A stretch of DNA of 64,000 bases from Endozoicomonas sp. 4G. Lineage in GTDB: Bacteria; Pseudomonadota; Gammaproteobacteria; Pseudomonadales; Endozoicomonadaceae. Position 1 is the stretch's first letter, and each line of letters begins with the position of its first letter. The position numbers and the translations under genes were made by a program. The stretch is taken from positions 3,028,001-3,092,000 of the forward strand of contig NZ_CP082909.1 of assembly GCF_023822025.1 (NCBI RefSeq), written 5' to 3'. Below are positions 54,501 through 62,700 of this stretch, piece by piece. The notes under the pieces were generated by a model. It worked only from the letters and a program-made list of their open reading frames with translations. It was not told the origin of the DNA and ran no database searches.

Positions 54501-56433
54501 TGCCCTGTTCCTCAGAAAAACACAGCCGCAACTCGCTAAAAATAAAGATATTAACAGTCGGGCAAAGGCAGAAATCATAGAACTTGCTTTTCATCTATTT
54601 GGTGTATCAGAAAAAGCAAAGCCCGCTTTCTCTAATCTTGAAAAACTTCCCCTCCATCGCCAAAGCTACTTCATCGCCGGTCACTTTGGTCATGACTTAC
54701 AACTTCTAATAAAATTAACTAGCCTGTTTCCTGAACTGGCGACCGGGAGTCAGTCACAATGGTTCAACATCTTTTTATTAATTCACGAGCACACGATTAA
54801 GCAATTCGGTGGAAATGCAGCAGAGGCACACTCTCACCAGAGTACTGAAAACGATTGGAAAAAATCACGCAAATGGCTTGAAAATTATATATGGCATGAG
54901 CCTGATAGTCAGTTAATAGCAAAGGAGAAATCAAAGGAGAACCAGCTTCCTATCTTTGACGGTACCCTCAGAAAAGAATTCATACTAGGAAATGAAGATG
55001 CTTTTCTTCTTGCTATTGAGCAAGCCAGAACATTGGGCTATCAGAAAATAGTACAGCGTTTTGAGCATTATGAAAGTGAAGAAAACCCTGAATCAACACG
55101 TATGTTAAGCTGGCTTCATTGTCTGGCTGGATTGACGCTTCTGGAGGCGCAAGTAAGTGCTGACCGTGAGCGGGTAATATTAACCGGTCGCAAAAGACTT
55201 CTGGCCCGTGCTTATGATCATTTCAAGCACTCACGTGGAATTGGCTCCCATTATGGTGGTTATCTTGAGTCACTGACACTCATGCGGCTGAAAAACCACT
55301 ACCTGTACCATCAGGATGAAACATCCGAAGCCTCACAAATAGACTTAACTTATAAGCCTGTTATTCAGTTTCCATACACCAGGAATCCGGAGGGAAAGAT
55401 CTTTATTGAAGCCGGTAAGATTATTATAGAAATACTGCCCGGATTGTTGGCAAGCGCTGTACATGGCGCACAGTTTGCGGCTGAAGCAGTCATCAGAATC
55501 TTTACTGATAAACAGTTTAATCTTCTACATACCCCACAGGCTGCCTGGCCAGCAATGATCGCAAAGTATTTTTTGAATTGTCCTGTAAACCATCAAACCC
55601 AGTTTGTGTTCAGCAATGATGGCTCTGAAGCTGAAAAAGCGTTATTTCCCAGGGTCAGTAACCCAGACAGTATAGAAAGGATACTTCTGAAACCACTGGG
55701 GGAGATAAAGCAGCAAAACGTTAAAGAAAGACTAAAACAATATGGTGAGCTTCTGGACAGTGAAATCAAAAACAGTGACAGGCCAGAACCTATTAAAAAC
55801 TATTTAAGTCTTGTCAAAGCTTTTGTATTGGGTGAATCAGGAGTAGTGTATACATCATCTAAGGCAACTGCTTCTGATATTGATCAATTATCAGGAAATA
55901 TTGCAAGCTATCAGCTAAGCCGGTATGACTATACAAAATTGCTTGAAGTACTGCAGGAAACACCGCAACCTGAAACTGGTTTCGATGAATTTATTTATAA
56001 CCTGCCCTGGCTGGAATCTCACCCACATTATAAAGCTATAAGTCATGCTCTTGTGAAGAAACATCGCACAAAATCAGCCCTGGCTCACTATTATTTATGG
56101 GCTTACGAAATACTCAATGATATTCCTGACAACGAACAGGATCAGTTCTGGGACATAATGACACAGAAGATTGAAAAAAATAAAGAACTGATAAATGTTT
56201 TTTTTGCACTTCTGGCAACTGCTGACCTAACGATTATGTACAATGATAACCGAGAGGCCATGTTCACTGTATTCAAAAAGTACCATTCCCATCTTGCTTT
56301 CTGGTTGATGTTTTTCCACTCGCTCATATCCTCTACCGCCTCTATTCTGGGAGATGAGAAAAAGGCAGATCACCATCACAATCTTTATAAAACTCTAAAA
56401 CAATCAATAATTCAGCAACCAACTGACCAGTAG
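48508..56433 (+). CDS. giant exported protein of unknown function, paralogue 2
   Basis: The protein of ~2641 residues is homologous to paralogue 1 from end to end. I place the start at ATG 48508 (MLVCHRRLLKFLFFALPVIFG), which aligns with paralogues 1 and 3; earlier in-frame codons exist. It has the same signal peptide, N-terminal region, Pro linker (DNDPPSPGPSHPVTP) and nucleotidyltransferase-like region, but the first Asp of the motif is Asn here (TNNIDLAV) and GG is AG. Distinctive are VEN repeats, an eight-unit ATEESQ array and an ASSFQLQASSSKQ stretch. The Ala/Lys-rich insert of genes 1 and 3 is missing. Function is unknown. Confidence 0.85.
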   Translation: MLVCHRRLLKFLFFALPVIFGMNVQKIYASDDQNKSWQSSSEIRFLDIYAGFKANNFHLRLGSHYYVIHDIGTLKKLSLFFTQQWSGNLFWLALAKLLPSSSVPYPVFRHGFPSLSRAFGDAPDCNPHPVILDHPLLKSRLSVQTGCIDHHPVWQVTASPSTSSPEIRAVDGGSLSAWLSLWKLLNDTHTSTLFLRPWREGQQNRLQAVICQADPVTDTVTDTKKCQSVLINFPLNHEKPWLLPELAKKESISTDGQTALDSVHIQRITQAIHCLSSHGELLGKKIHACHTHHWLYQLADQKWLYQPGIPEIAIKPSPPLITGKYFNLWALEKVSPGNDRDSAWSKSSLLITRNDKHRKYYFWGAGDPVLLMQFADAPYSLKDRYLGWDVPEIGNLIDSAYPNLAALFVNTVANAPLNLYQLQGMLSGFSSSSLPKNLNDRVREQIQNDPGSLYQFVKRRPELLNNVRAYLNREFPEHPVHSYFSGRVSPSRRANGNPLALLSKTENPFAPFLSSASLYFPSVKMMVSGAQGNDGAPVNQPSLASSSKQKAKQRSNKNKRHAGPDKRNNAGDDDNDPPSPGPSHPVTPVDAASSACLLKHLMHCYDSFKLLPEKVSYLSDFLPEQLGIRSRGMFERLYHQCQLSDCKSETLYNQMLRSFDPINQKHMILASKALENSIEVTIADELGYHGHRYHNHTPQQPLLGRFENIIKFLLYDNYVVKLSYQRDNNLWFTHFLTDSKLNEAENKWLADNRFEESLWTLYPQWQKDILLCRESLACNAESASNTLKQAFTAPDEFMQGDLGRKLFSSYNKFGLVCYPFDNTENPDALFYINKNVLGAVVFFWEDSASKYIPFIAPDLSISKINAAIQPLDRHLNKYHEGEFLVKKQHIRYVIPALIVFEPVFRKVHTEVRTIIANTENALVYAGLARWQHLSSLVEPSVLGKAPVTNNIDLAVTDMQTLEEIAASIADQLRGTLPGINVKHNNILGIVLDSSTIVPHKTLLHTLKINCFPGQNPENTLGFGCFEEKNWRILSIHFSVGPEGYFDFGHTEPFDKGSKLFMQSLPTVVKKLLQDTQLDQTKKRQVQNAQNTLKILLASDTEQQVQDIIQKSLLSYSPESLTLPDFLLPYIKPKADNKQDTQITAPVAVEPLADSTAVASTAYVENVENVENVETITNPDPAERSKKEKKKTVVQKPIPNTIDYETALSQSVEISNWLKEMENNLPGELNLAAKTGHCQATEESQATEESQATEESQATEESQATEESQATEESQATEESQATEENPKPGTELDTLLNQLNNGKAKTLKVLACSEASADTSTDQPVITINLTHTLSSQQRTELEQAAYEHHFPYAQLVQALIILNQKLPSERSKALQIYEKAYELLLPAAIAGIPLAYQLLMGMQLHSHHPAGWPQVEPVNRLLQSMTSRETSSNQVTIEGLLNGGFLAQLYQDSDVASLPKIEQGLAKESDLSDRGKEVKAIINALREPDNGAIVTALKAIRPKTQELQQTVASLKLILERKEEPATGQIRNELWHHSLNILQIKAASKKKSQLFDLLGFPQVLAMTDLRAFMGTEHTGQLIKNNQPKLIAFWKMGFWEDYLKASLSKDRESEKEIFDGHHTKISNKAIKKSKPHLIENWILAKSLLISRDYIQPKKIQPPASSFQLQASSSKQANPEKTKKAVNAARQPEALKPGIRVSKEVFDKALHNQYLLQLDNKIIQEVNFMQDNPEKFLNRVEKQILEFKKASFKNKNRNNKLGVGYYYFLKALAMIGAKMSDDNKTIELSFTPEVKRNAKKIKEAITHSVNACFPYAKMLLIFFEYAMEKKTPRAFQACASAFSGVSQSIEILLEFESNYATLAGLLLKRLILIPKPFELKLAFDADTYLNNPNSKVPGKITPSIRLFREFMEQLPAKGSDGAIDLVLTQMDETFKNTRQLQDEQHEQVPTLSAEVDQSILKLMLHFATGRMDLLQFQSTDTSSIIMRFSLMEAHVSNSLDALFLRKTQPQLAKNKDINSRAKAEIIELAFHLFGVSEKAKPAFSNLEKLPLHRQSYFIAGHFGHDLQLLIKLTSLFPELATGSQSQWFNIFLLIHEHTIKQFGGNAAEAHSHQSTENDWKKSRKWLENYIWHEPDSQLIAKEKSKENQLPIFDGTLRKEFILGNEDAFLLAIEQARTLGYQKIVQRFEHYESEENPESTRMLSWLHCLAGLTLLEAQVSADRERVILTGRKRLLARAYDHFKHSRGIGSHYGGYLESLTLMRLKNHYLYHQDETSEASQIDLTYKPVIQFPYTRNPEGKIFIEAGKIIIEILPGLLASAVHGAQFAAEAVIRIFTDKQFNLLHTPQAAWPAMIAKYFLNCPVNHQTQFVFSNDGSEAEKALFPRVSNPDSIERILLKPLGEIKQQNVKERLKQYGELLDSEIKNSDRPEPIKNYLSLVKAFVLGESGVVYTSSKATASDIDQLSGNIASYQLSRYDYTKLLEVLQETPQPETGFDEFIYNLPWLESHPHYKAISHALVKKHRTKSALAHYYLWAYEILNDIPDNEQDQFWDIMTQKIEKNKELINVFFALLATADLTIMYNDNREAMFTVFKKYHSHLAFWLMFFHSLISSTASILGDEKKADHHHNLYKTLKQSIIQQPTDQ
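52219..52362 (+). repeat. 18-bp minisatellite in giant gene 2 (8 units, QATEES)
   Basis: CAGGCCACTGAAGAAAGC is repeated eight times with no variation until the last unit (GAAAAC). The perfect identity suggests recent expansion. Copy-number changes would stay in frame. Confidence 0.97.
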
Positions 56434-56710
56434 GTTCCAGCCATCCGGACGGCGCTTCTTTCCATCTTATGCATTCCAACTCTGGTTATCTGGCTGAGTC
56501 TACACGCCCATCGTTGCCCAATGATCCCCGGCGTCCTACGCCAGATCATCGTTACATCTTGCCACATCCTGAACCCACTGCTATTTTTCCTCAGACTCTT
56601 TAGAGTTCAGAACAGAGATCAGAACAATTCATTCAATCAGTAAAAATAAAACAGTTATTTAACAGGTTAACTCTAGTTAATAATTGTCAAATAGGATTTA
56701 CGGCAACTGT
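56434..56710 (+). other. intergenic region between giant genes 2 and 3
   Basis: The last ~180 bp repeat the gene 1-gene 2 spacer (CCACATCCTGAACCCACTGC... to TTGTCAAAT). The first ~100 bp (GGTTCCAGCCATCCGGACGG...) have no counterpart there. No gene is seen. Confidence 0.5.
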
Positions 56711-59700
56711 ATGCTTGTTTGTCACAGAAGACTGTTGAAGTTTCTTTTTTTTGCACTGCCAGTCATTTTTGGAATGAACGTACAACAAGGCTATGCTTCC
56801 GACGACCAGAATAAATCTTGGCAAAGCTCATCAGAAATCCGCTTTCCGGGTATCTACGCTGGCTTTAAAGCCAATAATTTTCACCTCAGGCTGGGTAGCC
56901 ATTATTACGTAATACACGACGTTGGTACAGTCAAAAAGTTGTCCCTTATTTTCTCCAATCAATGGCGGAGTAACCTGTTCTGGGTTCTACTGGCAAAACT
57001 GCTTCCTTCTTCAAGCGTGCCCTACCCTGTTTTCAGGCATGGCTTTCCCTCACTGTCCCGGGCTTTTGGTGATGCCCCCGATTGCAACCCTCATCCAGTG
57101 ATTCTCGACCACCCTTTGCTGAAAAGCCGCTTATCCGTGCAAACCGGTTGCATCGACCACCATCCGGTCTGGCAGGTCACCGCCTCACCCTCGTCATCAT
57201 CGCCAGGGATACGAGCTGTCGATGGTGGCTCTCTGTCTGCCTGGCTATCACTATGGAAACTGCTGAATGATACCCATACCAGCACCCTTTTCCTGCGCCC
57301 TTGGCGAGAAGACCAGCAAAATCGCCTGCAGGCCATTATCTGCACTCATTCACTGACCGATCATAAACAGTGTCAGAGTATTCTTATTCATTCCCCACTG
57401 AATCACGAAAAACCCTGGCTGCTGCCTGAGCTGGCTAAAAAAGAAAACATCAGCACTGACGGTCAAACCGCCTTAGACAGTGTTCACATTCAGCGGATCA
57501 CTCAGGCGATTCATTGCCTGTCTTCCCACGGTGAGCTATTGGGCAAAAAAATACACGCCTGCCACACTCATCACTGGCTTTATCAACTAGCGGATCAAAA
57601 ATGGCTTTATCAACCCGGTATTCCCGAGATCGCCGTAAAACCCAGCCCGCCACTGATCAGTGGCAAGTACTTTAATCTTTGGGCGCTGGAAAAAGTATCG
57701 CCCGGTAATGACCGGGATTCGGTCTGGTCAAAATCTTCTCTATTGATTACCCGCAATGACAAGCATCGGAAATACCATTTCTGGGGAGCAGGAGACCCGG
57801 TGCTGCTTATGCAGTTCACTGATGCTCCTTATAGCCTGAAAGATCGTTATCTCGGCTGGGACGTACCGGAAATTGGCAACCTGATAGACAGTGCCTATCC
57901 CAATCTGGCTGCTTTGTTTGTGAACACGGTAGCCAATGTGCCGCTTAATCTCTATCAGTTACAGGGAATGCTCTCAGGGTTCAGCTCATCATCCCTGCCC
58001 AAAAGTCTTAATGACCGGGTAAGGGAGCAAATTCAAAACGACCCCGGCTCACTTTACCAGTTTGTCAAACGGCGGCCTGAGTTACTGAATAATGTGCAGG
58101 CTTATTTAAATCGGGAGTTTCCGGAACACCCTGTCCACTCATACTTTTCCGGTCGTGTATCACCTTCCCGCCAGGCAAACGGGAACTCGCTGGCCTTATT
58201 GCCCAAAACGGAAAACCCATTCGACCCTTTTTTATCCTCTGCCAACCTTTATTTTCCATCGTTCAAAATGATGGTTTCTGGCGCTCAAGGAAATGATGGA
58301 GCAACTGCAAACCAGCCCGACCCGACTTCTTCTTCCTCTAAACAAAAAGCAAAACAACGCGGCAACAGAAATAAAAAACGTGCCGGCCCAGACAAAAGGA
58401 ACCATGCTGGCGATGACGATAATGACCCGCCTTCACCAGGCCCAAGCCATCCAGCCGTACCGGCAGACGCAGCATCTTCAGCCTGCTTGCTTAAACATCT
58501 AATGCATTGCTACGATTCCTTTAAACTTCTGCCTGAAAAAGTGAGCTATTTATCGGACTTTCTTCCAGAACAACTTGGCATTCGATCCAGGGGAATGTTT
58601 GAACGGTTATACCGCCAATGCCAACTACCCGATTGTGAAAGTGAGACATTATATAACCAGATGCTCCGGAGTTTTGATCCAATCAACCAACAACACATGA
58701 TTCTGGCATCAAAAGCCCTGGAAAATTCTATAGAGGTCACTATTGCTGATGACCTGGGATATCACGGCCACCGCTACCACAATCATACGCCTCAACAGCC
58801 TCTGCTGGGCAGGTTTGAAAATATCATTAAGTTCCTGCTTTACGATAATTACGTGGTAAAACTGTCTTATCAGCGTGACAACAACCTGTGGTTCACTCAC
58901 TTTCTGACTGACTCCAAGTTAAACGAAGCTGAAAATAAATGGCTGGCAGACAATCGCTTTGAAGAATCTTTATGGACGCTGTATCCACAATGGCAAAAAG
59001 ACATTTTATTATGCCGGGAAAGTCTTGCTTGCAACGCAGAATCTGCCAGCAATACACTAAAGCAGGCGTTTACTGCACCCGGTAAATTCATGCAGGGAGA
59101 GCTCGGACGTAAGCTGTTCAGCTCTTACAATAAATTTGGCCTGGTTTGCTACCCGTTCGACGAGACAGAGAACCCCGATGGGTTATTTTACATCAACAAA
59201 AACGTGCTTGGAGCAGTCGTTTTTTTCTGGGAAGACTCTGCCAGTAAATATATCCCCTTTATAGCTCCCGATCTCTCCATATCAAAAATAAACGATGCCA
59301 TACAACCTTTGGACAGCCATTTAAATAAATATCACGAGGGCGAATTTTTAGTAAAAAAACAGCATATCCGCTATGTCATTCCAGCACTTATCGTTTTCGA
59401 GCCAGTTTTTAGAAAAGTCCATACAGAAGTCCGCACCATTATTTCCAATACCGAAAATGCCCTTGTTTATGCGGGTTTAGCCAAGTGGCAACATCTTTCG
59501 TCATTAGTTAAACCCTCCGAGCTGAACAAGGCTCCTGTTACCAATAATATTGACCTGGCCGTTAAGGATATGAAAACACTGGAAGAGATTGCGGACTCTA
59601 TAGCGAATCAGCTGAGAAACACCCTGCCTGGCATTAACGTTAAACATAACAACATTCTCGGTATAGTGTTAGACAGCTCAAAAATAGTTCCGCACAAAAC

Positions 59701-62700
59701 GCTACTACACACCTTAAAAATCAATTGCTTTCCGGGTCAAAACCCAGAAAACACCCTTGGATTCAGCTGTTTCGAGGAAAAAAACTGGCGAATCTTATCA
59801 ATCCATTTTTCTGTCGGTCCTGAAGGGTATTTCGATTTCGCACATGCAGAACCTTTTGACAAAGGTTCTAAACTGTTTATGCAAAGCCTGCCCACTGTGG
59901 TTAAAAAACTGCTTCAGGATACACAACTTGATCAAACGAAAAATCGACAAGTGCACAATGCTCAAAATACATTAAAAATCTTGCTGGCGAGCGACACTAA
60001 ACAGCAGGTTCAGGCCATTATTCAAAAGTCACTGCTCAGCTATTCTACAGAATCATTAACATTACCGGACTTTCTGCTTCCTTATATCCAGCCGAAAGCT
60101 GACAATAAACAAGACATCCATAGTGAGGTAGAAAGTGAGGCAGAAAGTGAGGAAACGATAACAAACCCTGATCCTGCTGAACGCTCAAAAAAAGAAAAGA
60201 AGAAAACCGTCGTCCAAAAGTCAATTCCGAATACAATCGATTACGAGACAGCATTGTCTCAGTCCGTAGAAATATCAAACTGGCTTAAAGAGATGGAGAA
60301 TAACTTGCCGGGTGAACTGAATTTGGCAGCGAAAACAGGACACTGCCGGGGCTCTGAAGAAAGCCAGGCCACTGAAGAAAGTCAGGCCTCTGAAGAAAAC
60401 CCAAAGCCCGGTACAGAGCTCGATACACTGCTAAATCAACTGAACAAAGGAAAAGCAAAAACCCTGCAAGTACTGGCCTGTTCCGGAGCCTCTGCTGATA
60501 CATCCACAGATCAACCGGTCATCACCATCAATCTGACTCATACCCTGAGCAGTCAGCAACGCACAGAGTTAGAACAGGCCGCTTATGAGCACCACTCCCC
60601 CTACGCACAACTGGTTCAGGCATTGTTCATTTTGAACCAAAAACTGCCATCGGAACGATCAAAAGCACTTCAGATCTATGAAAAAGCCTACGAGCTGCTG
60701 CTACCCGCAGCCATTGCCGGTATACCTCTTGCCTATCAATTATTAATGGGGATGCAATTGCACAGCCATCATCCGGCAGGCTGGCCCCAGGTAGAGCCTG
60801 TAAACCGGCTGTTACAAAGCATGACTTCCAGAGAGACAAGCTCCAATCAGGTAAACATTGAAGGCCTGTTGAGTGACGGATTTCTGGCTCAGCTCTATCA
60901 GGATAGCGATGTCATCACCCTGCCAAAGATTGAACGGGGATTAGCCAAAGAGTCAGACCTCTCAGACAGGGGCAAAGAGGTGAAGGCCATTATCAATGCC
61001 CTGAGAGAACCGGATAACGGCGCTATAGTAACAGCCCTGAAAGCCATCCGCCCCAAGACTCAGGAGCTACAACAAACCGTCGCTTCACTGAAACTGATAC
61101 TGGAGAGAAAAGAAGAACCCGCAACAGGCCAGATTCGGAATGAGCTTTGGCATCACAGCCTCAACATTCTGCAAATTAAAGCAGCCTCCAAGAAAAAATC
61201 TCAACTCTTTGATCTACTCGGTTTCCCACAGGTGCTGGCCATGACTGACCTGAGGGCATTTATGGGCACTGAGCATACCGGACAATTGATCAAAAATAAT
61301 CAACCCAAATTGATCGCCTTTTGGAAAATGGGTTTTTGGGAAGACTATCTCAGAGCTTCATTAAGCAAAGACAGGGAGAGTGAAAAAGAAATATTTGACG
61401 GGCACCACACCAAAATAAGCAATAAAGCGATTAAAAAATCCAAGCCCCATTTAATAGAAAGCTGGATTCTAGCCAAGTCTTTGTTGATTTCAAGAGATTA
61501 TATTCAACCCAAAAAGATCCAGCCTCCAGCCTCCAGCTTCCAGCTTCAAGCTTCCAGTTCCAAGCAAGCCAATTCTGAAAAAACAAAAAGAACAGTCAAC
61601 GCAGCCAGACAACCAGAAGCACTGAAACCAGAAGCACTGAAACCAGGTATCAGAGTATCAAAAGAGATATTCGATAAAGCATTACATAACCAGTATGTAT
61701 TGCAACTGGATAACAAGATTATTCAGGAAGTCAACTCTATGCAGGATAACCCGGAAAAATTTTTGAAAAGGGTAGAAAGGCAGATCTTAGAATTCAAAAA
61801 GGCTTTATTTCAAAATATAAATCGAACCAACGAGTTGGGAATGGGTTATTACTTTTTTCTGAAGGCACTGGCCATGATAGGGGCCAAAATGTCAGATGAT
61901 AACAAAACCATTGTGTTGTCCTTTAGCCCGAACGCCAAACTCAACGAAAAAAAAATAGAAGAGGCTATTTTACAAGCCGAAAAAAACTTCTTCCCCTATT
62001 CCGCAATGCTCTTACTATTTTTTAAACATGCTATGAACAAAGATTTCTCCGAAACATTACAAGCCTGTACCTCTGGATTCTCCGGAGTATCACAGGCTAT
62101 TGAGATTTTTTTAGAGGCGGATTCACATTGCGCAGTTCCGGCGGGACTGTTTCTCAAGCGACTGATGCTGATTCCAAAACCTTTCAATCTAAAAATGGCC
62201 TTTGATGCTGACACCTACCTGAATAACCCGAAAAGCCGGATCCCGGGCAGGCTAACACCTTCAGTACGTCTATTCAGAAAGTTTATGGAAGAGCTTCCGG
62301 TAAAAGGCTCTGATAGTGCAGTTGATCTTGTTTTAAGTCAAATGGACGAGACGTTTACCTATACCCGGCAACTGCAAGAAGAACAACAAGGAGACGTAAT
62401 GAAGTTCGCAACAATGTTAACAGCAGCGAACCTGGCAGCATCGAAAATGAAAGCAATGGAACCAGAAAAAATGGAAGCGGCAACAATCGAAGAGAAAGCG
62501 ATGGAAGTAAATAAAGCAGCAGTTGCTTTAGCGGCAGCGCAAATGGCAGCAAAAGAGACAGAGGAAAAGATATTTAAAATGGAAACAAAAATCGATTATT
62601 CGACAGGGAAAGATAAAAAGGTAGCAATAGCGGTAATGAGTAAAGCAACGGAACAGGAAGTCGAATTGGCAGAGGCATTGGTAGGTGAAGCGAAAGCGGA

